A stretch of DNA of 64,000 bases from Xanthomonas hydrangeae (GCA_905142475.1 LR990730.1:3906001-3970000); one strand, 5' to 3'; positions 17,753 to 26,739 are shown, counted from the first letter of the stretch. Notes: a model not told the origin generated them from the sequence alone. Numbers and translations are program-made.

Positions 17753-19357
17753 ATGATGCGCACGCCCTCCATCCCCGAGCCTTCCGACGTCTCAACACCT
17801 GTGGTCTGGACCGTCAGCGTTTCACGTCTGACCGGCCTGCTGGCCGATGTCATCCCCGAGTTCGACCAGCGCGCGCGCATCGAGCAGATCAACCTCGGCT
17901 TTGCCGAAGCAGTGGAGGTCATTGGCCAGCGTCTGCGCCGCGAGCGCTGCGATGTGCTGGTCGCCGGCGGCTCCAATGCCGCCTATCTGCGCAGCCGGCT
18001 TGCGCTGCCGCTGGCGCCGATCCAGGCCACCGGGTTCGATCTGATGGAAGCGCTGGCGCGCGCACGGCGTATCGCGCCACGCATCGGCGTGGTCACCCAC
18101 GCCACCGATGTGCCCTCGTTCCGCGTCTTCCAGCAGAGCTTCGACCTCGACATAGAACACCGCCGTTTCGTCACCGCCGAAGACGCCCGCGACTGCATCG
18201 CCGACCTGCGCGCCAGCGGCATCCAGGTCATCGTCGGCACCGGCATGGCGATCGATTTCGCCGAACAGGCCGGCCTACCCGGTGTGCTGCTGTATTCCGC
18301 AGATTCGGTACGCCTGGCGCTCGAACAGGCCATCGCCTTGGGCACCGCGCCCAGTAACGATCGCCCTACAGGCCGCACCGGCACACGTCGCGCTCGCCGC
18401 ACCGATGCATTGCTTGGCGAAGACAACGCAATGACGCACGTGCGCGCGTTGGTGCAGCTGTACGCGCCACATCCCGGCACAGTCTTGATCAGCGGCGAAA
18501 CCGGCACCGGCAAGGAACTTGTCGCGCGCCAACTGCACGCCGGCAGCCGTCGGCGCGGCCGCTTCGTTGCGATCAATTGCGGCGCCATCAGCGAATCGCT
18601 GCTGGAAGCAGAATTGTTCGGCTATAGCGACGGTGCATTCACCGGCGCACGCCGCGGCGGGCACATCGGCCTGATCGAAGCCGCACAGGACGGCACCTTG
18701 TTTCTCGACGAAATCAGCGAACTGCCGATGCCGCTGCAGACACGCTTACTGCGCGTGCTGGAAGAGCGCGAGGTGCTACGAGTTGGCGCCACGTTGCCGG
18801 TCGCTGTCGACGTGCGCGTCGTCGCCGCCAGCCTGCAACCGCTGCAGACACTGGTCGAACAAGGACGCTTCCGCCGCGATCTTTTTTATCGGCTGGCAGC
18901 GCTGCGCATCGCACTGCCGCCACTGCGCAACCGACCCGACGAGATCGCCTTGTTGCTGACGCATTACTTCCAGCAACTGGGCAGTATCCCTTCGCCACTG
19001 ACACCGACAGCATTGCAGCAGCTGCAACAGCACGCGTGGCCAGGCAACGTGCGCGAACTACGCAATCTGGTCGAACGCCTGTGCATCCACTGGAAGGCAC
19101 AGCCATACGACAACCTGAGCCTGGATCATCTGGAAAGCTGGGCACCAGAGCTATTCGACATGCACCTTGGCGACAGCATGCAAGCTGTCCAACTCACCGA
19201 TCTTGCAACCTCACGCATGCAACTCACTGCAGCAGCAGTCAGCGCAGCGCTCGAGCGCGCAAACGGCAATCGCGCCCTCGCCGCACAAGCACTCGGCGTC
19301 TCGCGCACCACCTTGTGGCGCTGGATGCAGGCGCAGGCCTTGGCATCGCGGGCTTGA
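17753..19357 (+). CDS. prpR: PrpR, sigma-54-dependent activator of propionate catabolism
   Basis: Bacterial enhancer-binding protein that senses 2-methylcitrate through its N-terminal domain. About 534 residues from the ATG at 17753 (17756 also possible; a GTG at 17717 is less likely). Order: PrpR_N sensory domain to about residue 200 (FDQRARIEQINLGFAEAVEVI); AAA+ domain with Walker A SGETGTGKEL, the sigma-54 contact loop DGAFTGARRGG, and Walker B TLFLDEISELP; C-terminal Fis-type helix-turn-helix (ANGNRALAAQALGVSRTTLWRWM). Transcribed divergently from prpB with the -24/-12 promoter between them, the standard arrangement. Confidence 0.95.
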   Translation: MMRTPSIPEPSDVSTPVVWTVSVSRLTGLLADVIPEFDQRARIEQINLGFAEAVEVIGQRLRRERCDVLVAGGSNAAYLRSRLALPLAPIQATGFDLMEALARARRIAPRIGVVTHATDVPSFRVFQQSFDLDIEHRRFVTAEDARDCIADLRASGIQVIVGTGMAIDFAEQAGLPGVLLYSADSVRLALEQAIALGTAPSNDRPTGRTGTRRARRTDALLGEDNAMTHVRALVQLYAPHPGTVLISGETGTGKELVARQLHAGSRRRGRFVAINCGAISESLLEAELFGYSDGAFTGARRGGHIGLIEAAQDGTLFLDEISELPMPLQTRLLRVLEEREVLRVGATLPVAVDVRVVAASLQPLQTLVEQGRFRRDLFYRLAALRIALPPLRNRPDEIALLLTHYFQQLGSIPSPLTPTALQQLQQHAWPGNVRELRNLVERLCIHWKAQPYDNLSLDHLESWAPELFDMHLGDSMQAVQLTDLATSRMQLTAAAVSAALERANGNRALAAQALGVSRTTLWRWMQAQALASRA

Positions 19358-19600
19358 GATGCAAATGCACACTTCGGCTTCGTGTGCTCAAGACGCAGCT
19401 GCGGGCTCTGGCATCGCCTGCTCAGGACACAAGCGCGGGGCTTTGCAGCACGTCGTTGAGAACGCAAGACTCGCGGTCAGCGATCACAAACCAGCGACGC
19501 AGTCCACACGACATGGTCGCTGCTACGTTGGTGATGCGATCCCGCCGCACATGCAGTGCCGCCCACTCCAGCGCACGCCCGTTGAGCGAGCGCGTAGCGA

Positions 19601-19927
19601 TCACTTAACCCGCGTGTACTCGCTATCGCCCGTGCTCAAATGGCCGGTCGCCTGATCGATCGCGTAATTGACGGTGCCATCCGCGCTGGACACCTGCAGC
19701 ACACCCTTGTTCAAGATTGCCGGATGATTCTTTGTCTTGACGCCGCTGCCCAACAACTCCGGCGTGGTATCGCGAATGATGAAGCTCTCGCCATTGTGCT
19801 CGATGCTGAGCACGTTCTTCTGCGACTTCACGTTGACCCACTTGCCCACGTACTGCTCTCCCACATCGCGGGCACAGCCGGCCAGCAACACCATCGCAAC
19901 CAGAGCACTTCCAAGCAGCGTCTTCAT
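19601..19927 (-). CDS. Small lipoprotein, unknown function
   Basis: 108 residues from the ATG at 19927, with AAGGAG eight bases upstream. N-terminus MKTLLGSALVAMVLLAGCAR is a clear lipoprotein signal with the lipid Cys at residue 18. The rest (YVGKWVNVKSQKNVLSIEHNGESFIIRDT) has an alternating beta pattern as in small lipocalin-like or DUF-type stress lipoproteins. No family could be named with confidence. Stands alone: prpR ends 243 bp away on the other strand and yefM is divergent on the other side. Confidence 0.85.
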   Translation of the reverse strand: MKTLLGSALVAMVLLAGCARDVGEQYVGKWVNVKSQKNVLSIEHNGESFIIRDTTPELLGSGVKTKNHPAILNKGVLQVSSADGTVNYAIDQATGHLSTGDSEYTRVK

Positions 19928-20060
19928 CGCCACTCCTTTTTCAACGCGGGGGGTAGTGCAGGATGGCGATTCATTCGCGGGCCCGCAAGAAGCAGGCACA
20001 ACCGGAATAGCATGACGGTCGGCGACTTTGAACCAGTCCGGAGGCCAGCAGACTGGACAG

Positions 20061-20097
20061 TTGACTCTCCCACACACATACGTACAATTTCCTGTAC
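20061..20097 (+). promoter_or_regulatory. yefM-yoeB promoter and operator
   Basis: TTGACT (20061-20066), 16 bases, TACAAT (20083-20088). Inverted repeat GTACA (20082-20086) and TGTAC (20093-20097) overlaps the -10 box. TGTACA-type palindromes are the known YefM-YoeB operator core, so the antitoxin should repress here. Confidence 0.8.
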
Positions 20098-20113
20098 ATA
20101 TCTGGATCATCTC

Positions 20114-20365
20114 ATGGACACCATCACCTACAGCGCCGCGCGTGCCTCTCTGGCTGACACCATGGACCGTGTCGTCAATGACCATGAGCCGGTGATCATC
20201 ACGCGCAGCGGTGAGCGCGCCGTGGTCATGTTGTCGCTGGAAGACTACAAGGCTATGGAAGAGACCGCCTACCTGCTGCGCAGCCCGAAGAGCGCGCAAC
20301 GGCTGCTGGAATCCATTGCCCAGCTTGAGGCCGGTCGCGGCAAGGAACAGGAACTGGCTGAGTGA
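20114..20365 (+). CDS. yefM: YefM-type antitoxin
   Basis: 83-residue Phd/YefM-family antitoxin. Binds the operator through its N-terminal half (YSAARASLADTMDRVVNDHEPVIITRSG) and neutralises YoeB with its acidic, presumably disordered C-terminus (LEAGRGKEQELAE). ATG at 20114 lies just after the promoter/operator. Its stop overlaps the GTG start of yoeB by four bases, giving translational coupling and antitoxin excess. Confidence 0.93.
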   Translation: MDTITYSAARASLADTMDRVVNDHEPVIITRSGERAVVMLSLEDYKAMEETAYLLRSPKSAQRLLESIAQLEAGRGKEQELAE

Positions 20366-20619
20366 TTCTGCAGTTTGCGGACAATGCCTGGGAGGACTAC
20401 CTCTACTGGCAACAGACCGACAAGAAGATGCTCAAGCGCATCAACGAGTTGATCAAGGCCATTCAGCGCGATCCTTTCCAGGGCATCGGCAAACCCGAAC
20501 CGTTGCGCCATGCGCTGGCGGGCTACTGGTCACGCCGCATCAACGACGAACACCGGATTGTCTACAAGGCCGAGAATGGCATCCTGCTGATTGCTCAGAC
20601 GCGCTACCACTACGCGTAA
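20362..20619 (+). CDS. yoeB: YoeB-type mRNA interferase toxin
   Basis: 85-residue RelE-superfamily toxin that cleaves mRNA at the ribosomal A site. Family pattern is complete: DNAWEDYLYWQQTDKKMLKRINELIKAI, RDPFQGIGKPEPLRH, YWSRRINDEHRIVY, and the C-terminal ARYHY-like end (TRYHYA) with catalytic His and Tyr. Start is the GTG at 20362, overlapping the yefM stop. Appears intact. Confidence 0.93.
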   Translation: MILQFADNAWEDYLYWQQTDKKMLKRINELIKAIQRDPFQGIGKPEPLRHALAGYWSRRINDEHRIVYKAENGILLIAQTRYHYA

Positions 20620-20748
20620 TCCTTGCCCATCCACGCTGCCGGCGACACCCGCCAAACGCAGCGTTGGACAGCCACAACGATTCGACGACATCTGTCAGGC
20701 GGCACAAATACTCAACTGAACTAGATGCTCAACACCTTGCAGGACAAC

Positions 20749-20772
20749 AAAAAGCCGGCACTTGGCCGGCTC
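20749..20772 (-). terminator. Terminator downstream of tRNA-Val
   Basis: Minus strand AGCCGGCCAAGTGCCGGCT followed by TTTTTGT: a 7-bp GC stem with a T-run, about 45 bp after the tRNA 3' end. Confidence 0.75.
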
Positions 20773-20815
20773 TTCTCTTCTCGCGCTGAAACCCATATCT
20801 GTTACTGGATTTCGA

Positions 20816-20890
20816 TGGTGGGCGGTACAAGGTTCGAACTTGTGACCCTTGCCGTGTGAAGGCAATGCTCTACCGCTGAGCTAACCGCCC
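20816..20890 (-). tRNA. tRNA-Val (CAC)
   Basis: Minus strand GGGCGGTTAGCTCAGCGGTA... closing with ACCGCCC-A-CCA. Cloverleaf reads clearly: D-arm GCTC...GAGC, anticodon stem TTGCC/GGCAA around the loop TTCACAC (anticodon CAC), and T-loop GTTCGAACC. CCA is encoded. 75 nt. Confidence 0.95.
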
Positions 20891-20907
20891 GGTGACGCGA
20901 GCCGCAC

Positions 20908-20935
20908 ATTATAGGGCAGCTGCGGCGGTCGTCAA
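20908..20935 (-). promoter_or_regulatory. tRNA-Val promoter
   Basis: Minus strand TTGACG, 16 bases, TATAAT, ending 18 bp before the mature tRNA 5' end: a strong sigma-70 promoter. Confidence 0.85.
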
Positions 20936-21130
20936 CAGGTTCATCCACGGCCGCAGCGATGCTGTCGAAAACGCTCAATTCTGATGCGTGGATGCGGCGT
21001 TCCGGCTACCTGGTAGCGACATCGTGGCGGTCGATTCCGTGCGGTTCAAACGCCCGTTCCCTTCGATGACCCGCTTGAAGACGAGGGCGATCACGCACAC
21101 GCGGCTGCGTCACACCGCACTGCACACGCG

Positions 21131-21484
21131 TCACATCGTATGCGTCGGTTTATCCGAAGTCGTCAACCCCGCCAGCAGCGTCTCGATCTTGTTGCGTACC
21201 GCCTCACCTTCCGGGCCGTCCGGGAACTGCACGCCGATGCCGGCAGCGCGGTTGCCCTGCGCGCCGGCGGGCGTGGTCCAGATGACCTTGCCGGCGACCG
21301 GCAGGCGCTCGCTGGAGTCCGGCAGCGTCAGCAGCAGGAACACCTCGTCGCCGAGCATGTAGCGCTTGGGTGTGGGTACGAAGATGCCGCCGCCTTTCAC
21401 GAACGGCATGTACGCGCTGTAGAGCGCCGGCTTGTCTTTCAACGCCAGCGACAAAATGCCTTGGCGTGCATTCATTGCACTCAT
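21131..21484 (-). CDS. pilZ: PilZ, type IV pilus protein of the atypical PilZ class
   Basis: 117 residues. Needed for type IV pilus function; in Xanthomonas PilZ contacts FimX and the PilB ATPase. The domain lacks the N-terminal RxxxR and the D/NxSxxG c-di-GMP-binding motifs, as in the characterised Xanthomonas PilZ, so it is not expected to bind the nucleotide itself. Seen: MNARQGILSLALKDKPALYSAYMPFV, GGGIFVPT, and GIGVQFPDG. Start at 21484 overlaps the holB stop by four bases (ATGA); a second ATG lies three codons on. Last gene of the long minus-strand fab-to-pilZ block. Confidence 0.93.
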   Translation of the reverse strand: MSAMNARQGILSLALKDKPALYSAYMPFVKGGGIFVPTPKRYMLGDEVFLLLTLPDSSERLPVAGKVIWTTPAGAQGNRAAGIGVQFPDGPEGEAVRNKIETLLAGLTTSDKPTHTM

Positions 21485-22440
21485 CGAGTTCCCCTAGAAC
21501 GTACCGGACGCTCTCCCTCGCGCCAGGACAGCAACAATTCCGTCACCGCCAGATCGGCACGGACGGTGGTGCGCAGCAGATCGCGTGTGCGATTGGCGGC
21601 GTCAAACCAGGTCGCCAGCTTGTGCAACCGCGATGGATCGGTCAAGCCGGCAGATGCCTGTGCCAGCGCCAGGTCGGCGGCGTGGCGCAGACGTTGGTCG
21701 GCCTGGCCGTCGTTGGTCCAGCGCTGCGCAACATCCACTGCGCTGGTGCGCCCGGCGGCGATCTGCTCCAGATCCTGCGCCACCGTGCGACGTACCGCCA
21801 GGCCATCTTCGCGCAACCACTGCGCGGCAAGCCCCGGATGGCCGCGTGCGGCCTCCAGCGCTTCCTGTGCAGCCCGCTCGCCAACGCCTTGCGACAGCAA
21901 CCAGGCCAGCGCCTCGTGCGCGGGCGGCAGCTTGAATTCCAGACGCTGGCAGCGGCTGCGGATGGTCGCCGGCAAGCGCGCCGGCTGCGCACTGATCAGC
22001 CACAGGTAGCGACCCGGCGAGGGTTCCTCCAGTGTCTTGAGCAAGGCGTTGCAGGCAGCGCGATTGATCGCATCGGCCGGATCGACGATCACCACCTGCG
22101 CGATGCCGTACTGCGGGGTCAGCGAGAGCTTCTGCGAAATCTCGCGCACCTGCTCGATCACGATCTCGGTGCGCAGCTTGTCGCCGGTGCGGTTGGGAAT
22201 GAACGAGATCAGCTGCAGGTCCGGGTGGGTCCCGGCCGCGATCAGCTGCCGGCTGCGCTGCGCCAGCGCCGGGTCCGGCGCGCTGGCCAGCACGTGCTCG
22301 GCCAGCGCCAGGGCGACCGCACGCTTGCCCAGGCCATCCGGCCCGCAGATCAGCAAGCCGTGCCCGAGGCGGCCGGCGTCCAGCGCCGCCAGGGTCTGGT
22401 CGTAGGCGCGCTGCTGCCAGGGCGAAAATGCGGCGGTCAT
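21481..22440 (-). CDS. holB: DNA polymerase III delta-prime subunit
   Basis: Clamp-loader subunit that opens and positions the sliding clamp with delta and tau/gamma. 319 residues. AAA+ fold with a P-loop-like GPDGLGKRA, a short lid, and CNALLKTLEEPSPGRYLWLISAQPARLPATIRSRCQ, the conserved SRC sensor shared with DnaX. The four-Cys zinc module of gamma/tau is not seen, as expected for delta-prime. Overlaps mltG by four bases upstream and pilZ by four downstream, so translation is coupled. The tmk gene that usually lies between mltG and holB is absent here. Confidence 0.95.
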   Translation of the reverse strand: MTAAFSPWQQRAYDQTLAALDAGRLGHGLLICGPDGLGKRAVALALAEHVLASAPDPALAQRSRQLIAAGTHPDLQLISFIPNRTGDKLRTEIVIEQVREISQKLSLTPQYGIAQVVIVDPADAINRAACNALLKTLEEPSPGRYLWLISAQPARLPATIRSRCQRLEFKLPPAHEALAWLLSQGVGERAAQEALEAARGHPGLAAQWLREDGLAVRRTVAQDLEQIAAGRTSAVDVAQRWTNDGQADQRLRHAADLALAQASAGLTDPSRLHKLATWFDAANRTRDLLRTTVRADLAVTELLLSWREGERPVRSRGTR

Positions 22441-23495
22441 GGCATTGGTTCCGGTTGCGGCAAGCGGCGACGCTGCAGATAGCGCGCCACTGCGGCGTTG
22501 TGCTCGGCCAGGGTAGACGAGAACGCATGCGCGCCGGTGCCATCGCCGACCGCGACAAAGTACAGCGCCTGGCCGGGCGCCGGACGTACCGCTGCCAGCA
22601 ATGCTTCACGGCCCGGCATGGCGATCGGGGTCGGGGTCAGGCCGGTGCGGGTGTAGGTGTTGTATGGCGTGTCGGTGGTCAGATCGCGACGGCGGATATT
22701 GCCGTCGTAGCTGCTGCCGATGCCGTAGATCACGGTCGGGTCGGTCTGCAGCTTCATACCCAGCTGCAGGCGGCGCAGGAACACCCCGGCAATCAGCGGT
22801 CGCTCGCTGCCCAGCGCGGTCTCCTTTTCGATGATGGAGGCCAGGATCAGCGCCTGCTCCGGCGAAGTCAGCGGCAAGTTGGGAGCGCGCTGCTCCCAGG
22901 CCTGCGCCAATGCCTTGTCCATGGCCACGTGCGCGCGCCTGAGCACGTCCACATCGCTGTCGCTGCGCTGGTAGAGATAGGTTTCCGGCAGGAAGCGGCC
23001 TTCCGGATGCTGATTGGCAAAGCCCAACCGCGCCATCACAGCCGCATCGTCCAGCGCGCCGATGGATTGCTGCAACGGCGTGGCGGTAGCCAGTGCCGCG
23101 CGCAATTGGCGGAAATTCCAGCCCTCCACGATCGTGAAGCGGTACTGGATCACCCGGCCCTGGCGCATGCGTTCAAGCAGCTCGCGCGGCGAGAGAGCCG
23201 GCGCCAGCGCGTATTCGCCCACCTTGAGCTTGCCGGCCGCATCGACCTGGCGGGCGAGCAGCTGCCATTCCAGATCCGTGCCCTGCGCCACGCCGGCATC
23301 GCGCAACTTGCGCAACGTCACCTTGAGTGAATCGCCGGGCGCAATCACCACACTGGGCGCGCTCGCGCTCACCGGTGTAGCGGCGAAGTGCAGGTAGTGC
23401 CGCCACGCCACCACAGCCGCAATCGCCAGCAACGCCGCGAGCAACAGTGCCGTGCCCAGCACGGCCAGACATCCACGTTTGCCAGTCACCGCCAC
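22437..23495 (-). CDS. mltG: Endolytic peptidoglycan transglycosylase MltG (YceG)
   Basis: Membrane-anchored lytic transglycosylase that cuts nascent glycan strands and sets their length. 352 residues from the GTG at 23495, with GAGG upstream. One N-terminal membrane helix (LAVLGTALLLAALLAIAAVVAW), then a LysM-like region (VVIAPGDSLKVTLRKL), then the catalytic domain with the active Glu in SIIEKETALGSERP and the family run LQTDPTVIYG. Complete. The stop overlaps holB (ATGA). Confidence 0.94.
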   Translation of the reverse strand: MAVTGKRGCLAVLGTALLLAALLAIAAVVAWRHYLHFAATPVSASAPSVVIAPGDSLKVTLRKLRDAGVAQGTDLEWQLLARQVDAAGKLKVGEYALAPALSPRELLERMRQGRVIQYRFTIVEGWNFRQLRAALATATPLQQSIGALDDAAVMARLGFANQHPEGRFLPETYLYQRSDSDVDVLRRAHVAMDKALAQAWEQRAPNLPLTSPEQALILASIIEKETALGSERPLIAGVFLRRLQLGMKLQTDPTVIYGIGSSYDGNIRRRDLTTDTPYNTYTRTGLTPTPIAMPGREALLAAVRPAPGQALYFVAVGDGTGAHAFSSTLAEHNAAVARYLQRRRLPQPEPMP

Positions 23496-23561
23496 ACGTA
23501 CCTCGTCATTGCCCCAGCGCCGCGCAGGATACCGCGCGCCGGTGATGTCCCGTTGAAGCGC

Positions 23562-24917
23562 TCATATCTGGTCGAGTGCACGCAGCAGGCCGCGCGCCTT
23601 GGCGCGGGTTTCGTCCAGCTCGCGCTGCGGATCCGAATCCACCACGATCCCGGCCCCGGTGCGGAAATGCACCTGGTTTCCGGCCACTTCGGCGGTGCGG
23701 ATCAGGATGTTCAGATCCATGTCGCCATCGCGATTGAGCCAACCGAACGCACCGGTGTAGGCGCCACGCGCGGTGCGTTCGAGCTCGGCGATGATCTGCA
23801 TGCAGCGCACCTTCGGGCAACCGGTGATGGTGCCGCCGGGAAACACCGCCGCGATCACCTCGCCCGGCGTCACTCCGGCGCGCAGGCGGCCGCGCACATT
23901 GCTGACGATGTGGTGCACATGCGCGTAGCTCTCCACGCCCATCAGCTCATCCACGTCCACCGTTCCGGGCGCACAGATGCGGCCCAGGTCGTTGCGCTCC
24001 AGGTCGATCAGCATGACGTGCTCGGCGCGTTCCTTCGGATGGCCGACCAGCTCGCGGATGCGCGCGGCATCGTCGTCGCCGGCAAAGCGCGCACGGGTGC
24101 CGGCGATCGGGCGCGTCTGCACCACATCGCCCTGCACCGACACCAGTCGCTCCGGCGAGGAACTCACCACCGCGCGTCCCGCCGCCACGAATAGGCCGGC
24201 AAACGGTGCGGGGTTGGCCGCGCGCAGCCGCGCATGCAGCGCTGCCGGATCGACCGCAGCAGCGAAGACCGCATGCCAGGCGCGCGAGATATTGGCCTGA
24301 AACACGTCGCCAGCGCACAGATACTCAAGCACGCGCTCCACTGCACCGGTGAAGCGTTCGGGCGCGTCTTCTTCGACAGCCACCGGAGCGACCCAGTCCG
24401 GCAACGGCGGCAGCACGGCGCAGGCGGCGATGTCTTCAACGATGCGCACCAGCAACTCTTCGCGCCCCGGCTCGGCCAGTGCGATGCAGTGTCCATCTAC
24501 CCGATCACGCAACACCGCGGCCGGCGCACGCAGGGCGAGCGCTGTCGGCAAGTGATCGTCGCGCGCGGGCAACTGCAGAATCGGCTCGACCTGCGCGGCC
24601 AGCTCGTAATCCAGCAACACCGCCCAGCCGCCACGAAACGGCCATGGACTTGTCGCATCGTGCGGCACGCGCTCGGCCTGCCAGGCTGCATCCAGCGCAG
24701 CCAGAAAGCCGCCTTCCAGCACGCGTCCGTCGCCATCGCGCGTGTGCCCATCGGCGTCGAGCCGCAGGCTTGCGCCTTCTGCAAGCAGCAAAACATCCCA
24801 GCGACCGTGCTCGGTACCGACGGCGGTGGATTCGAGCAAGGCCGGATAGCGCTGCGGCGCCAGCCGATGCAGCGCCAGCAGGTCGATGTCCGCATGCAGG
24901 GATCTGGTGAGCGTCAT
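23562..24917 (-). CDS. pabB: Aminodeoxychorismate synthase component I-like, chorismate-binding enzyme
   Basis: Chorismate-utilising enzyme, 451 residues; the position beside the fab cluster and mltG, where pabC sits in E. coli, supports a role in p-aminobenzoate/folate synthesis. The C-terminal catalytic half is intact: GDVFQANISRAW, SSSPERLV, HVMLIDLERNDLGRIC, FPGGTITGCPKVRCMQII, and GAGIVVDSDPQRE. One oddity: the motif that is PIKGT in E. coli PabB, with the nucleophilic Lys, reads RPIAGTR here (Ala near residue 272), as in anthranilate synthase TrpE. No glutamine amidotransferase and no pabC lie next to it. PabB is favoured by context, but TrpE-like chemistry cannot be excluded. Confidence 0.85.
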   Translation of the reverse strand: MTLTRSLHADIDLLALHRLAPQRYPALLESTAVGTEHGRWDVLLLAEGASLRLDADGHTRDGDGRVLEGGFLAALDAAWQAERVPHDATSPWPFRGGWAVLLDYELAAQVEPILQLPARDDHLPTALALRAPAAVLRDRVDGHCIALAEPGREELLVRIVEDIAACAVLPPLPDWVAPVAVEEDAPERFTGAVERVLEYLCAGDVFQANISRAWHAVFAAAVDPAALHARLRAANPAPFAGLFVAAGRAVVSSSPERLVSVQGDVVQTRPIAGTRARFAGDDDAARIRELVGHPKERAEHVMLIDLERNDLGRICAPGTVDVDELMGVESYAHVHHIVSNVRGRLRAGVTPGEVIAAVFPGGTITGCPKVRCMQIIAELERTARGAYTGAFGWLNRDGDMDLNILIRTAEVAGNQVHFRTGAGIVVDSDPQRELDETRAKARGLLRALDQI

Positions 24918-25051
24918 CGGCCTGGTTTGGCGTGGGGTGCTAGAGCGCGCCGCCCTGCTGCAACTGCAGAAGGCGAGCGACGATGGAATCGGGCTGTGAA
25001 TCAGAAATCAGGCCGCGCGGACGCATCGCGCGCGGCGGCTGAAACTAGCTT

Positions 25052-25083
25052 GCGCGCCGTTCTCAGTAAAAAGAACGGCGCGC
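25052..25083. other. 12-bp stem-loop after fabF
   Basis: GCGCGCCGTTCT (25052-25063) pairs with AGAACGGCGCGC (25072-25083), 4 bp past the fabF stop. There is no T-run after the stem on the minus strand. It may protect or process the 3' end of the fab transcript. Confidence 0.6.
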
Positions 25084-25087
25084 CAAC

Positions 25088-26323
25088 TCAGAGGCGCTTG
25101 AACACCAGCGTACCGTTGGTGCCGCCAAAGCCGAAGCCGTTGGACATCACCGCATCCACCTGTACTTCGCGTGCCACGTTCGGCACGTAATCCAGGTCGC
25201 AGCCTTCGCTGGGCTCTTCCAGATTGATGGTCGGCGGAATGATGCCGGTATGCAGCGCCATCACCGAGAAGATCGCTTCCACGCCGCCGGCCGCGCCGAG
25301 CAGATGACCGGTCATCGACTTGGTCGAGCTGACCATGGTCTTGTAGGCGTGGTCGCCCAATGCGCGCTTCATCGCCAGCGTCTCGGCCAGATCGCCCAAC
25401 GGCGTGGAGGTGCCGTGCGCGTTGAGGTAACCGATCTGCTCGGGATTGAGTTTGGCATCGCGCATCGCCGCAACCATGCTGCGCGCCGCGCCTTCGCCAT
25501 CTTCGCTGGGGGCGGTCATATGGAACGCATCGGAGCTGGCGCCGAAGCCGACCAGCTCGGCATAGATGCGCGCGCCACGCGCCTTGGCGTGCTCGTACTC
25601 TTCCAGCACCAGCACGCCAGCGCCGTCGCCCAGCACGAAACCATCGCGCTGCTTGTCCCACGGACGCGAAGCGGCGGTCGGGTCGTCGTTGCGGGTGGAC
25701 ATCGCCTTCATTGCGCAGAAACCGCCCACCGAGCTCGGCGAGGACCCGCGCTCGGCGCCGCCTGCCAGCATCACATCGGCATCGCCGTACTGGATCATCC
25801 GCATCGCGGTGCCGATCGAATGATTGGAGGTGGCGCAGGCGGAAACAGCCGAGAACGTTGGGCCCTTCAGGCCCTTGATCAGGCTCACCTGGCCCGGCAG
25901 CATGTTGATGATGGTGCTGGGCACATAGAACGGCGAAATCTTGCGCGCGCCGCCCTCATGGAATTTGATGGTCTGCTCTTCGATACCGAGCAGCCCGCCG
26001 ATGCCGGAGCCGAGAATGGCGCCAACACGTTCGGCATTGCTTTCGTCGATCTCCAGCCCGGAATCGTCCAGCGCCATGAACGAAGCGCCGACGCCGTAGT
26101 GGATGAACGAATCCATCTTCTTGACGTCCTTGGCGGACACAAAAAGCGTGGGGTCAAAATTCTTGATCTCACCGGCGATCTTGGTGGTGAACTGCGAGGC
26201 ATCGATCTGCGTGATCGGGCCAATGCCTGAGCGCCCGTGGATGATTCCATCCCAGCTGGTGGCCAGATCATTGCCCAGCGGCGACACCATGCCCATGCCG
26301 GTAACGACAACACGACGACTCAT
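25088..26323 (-). CDS. fabF: 3-oxoacyl-ACP synthase II
   Basis: Elongating condensing enzyme of type II fatty acid synthesis; extends acyl-ACP with malonyl-ACP. 411 residues from the ATG at 26323, chosen for the GGAG nine bases upstream. Catalytic triad Cys-His-His is visible in VSACATSNHSIG, NAHGTSTPLGD and TGHLLGAAGG. Follows acpP by 140 bp in the same direction, as in E. coli. Confidence 0.96.
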   Translation of the reverse strand: MSRRVVVTGMGMVSPLGNDLATSWDGIIHGRSGIGPITQIDASQFTTKIAGEIKNFDPTLFVSAKDVKKMDSFIHYGVGASFMALDDSGLEIDESNAERVGAILGSGIGGLLGIEEQTIKFHEGGARKISPFYVPSTIINMLPGQVSLIKGLKGPTFSAVSACATSNHSIGTAMRMIQYGDADVMLAGGAERGSSPSSVGGFCAMKAMSTRNDDPTAASRPWDKQRDGFVLGDGAGVLVLEEYEHAKARGARIYAELVGFGASSDAFHMTAPSEDGEGAARSMVAAMRDAKLNPEQIGYLNAHGTSTPLGDLAETLAMKRALGDHAYKTMVSSTKSMTGHLLGAAGGVEAIFSVMALHTGIIPPTINLEEPSEGCDLDYVPNVAREVQVDAVMSNGFGFGGTNGTLVFKRL

Positions 26324-26463
26324 TGCAGATCTCCTCACCACGCAACAAACGGTGCTTGCGGTTTGCGATTAACGCTGAAAAACACAGGGCCGCATCAGCG
26401 GCCCCATGGAATGTCTGACGCAGCAGCGGCTTGACGCACGCCGCCACCGTCAGGAACAACGCA

Positions 26464-26703
26464 TCAGCTCTTGACGTGAGCCTTCACGTAGTCGATCGCC
26501 TGCTGGACCGAGGTGATCTTTTCAGCCTCTTCGTCCGGGATCTCGCACTCGAACTCTTCTTCCAGCGCCATCACCAGCTCGACGGTGTCCAGCGAGTCGG
26601 CACCCAGGTCATCGACGAACGATGCGCTGGTGGTGACTTCCTCTTCCTTGACGCCGAGTTGTTCGACGACGATTTTCTTGACGCGTTCTTCGATGGTGCT
26701 CAT
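26464..26703 (-). CDS. acpP: Acyl carrier protein
   Basis: 79-residue acidic carrier of growing acyl chains. The 4'-phosphopantetheine Ser lies in [14 protein letters not shown]-terminus [16 protein letters not shown] is the common AcpP start; ATG at 26703 with GGAG upstream. A terminator-like hairpin (26740-26767) separates it from fabG, so it probably has its own promoter or is transcribed by partial read-through, which would allow the high ACP levels cells need. Confidence 0.97.
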   Translation of the reverse strand: MSTIEERVKKIVVEQLGVKEEEVTTSASFVDDLGADSLDTVELVMALEEEFECEIPDEEAEKITSVQQAIDYVKAHVKS

Positions 26704-26739
26704 TTGGGATATCGCTCCGGATGGAGTAGTGGTGGTACG

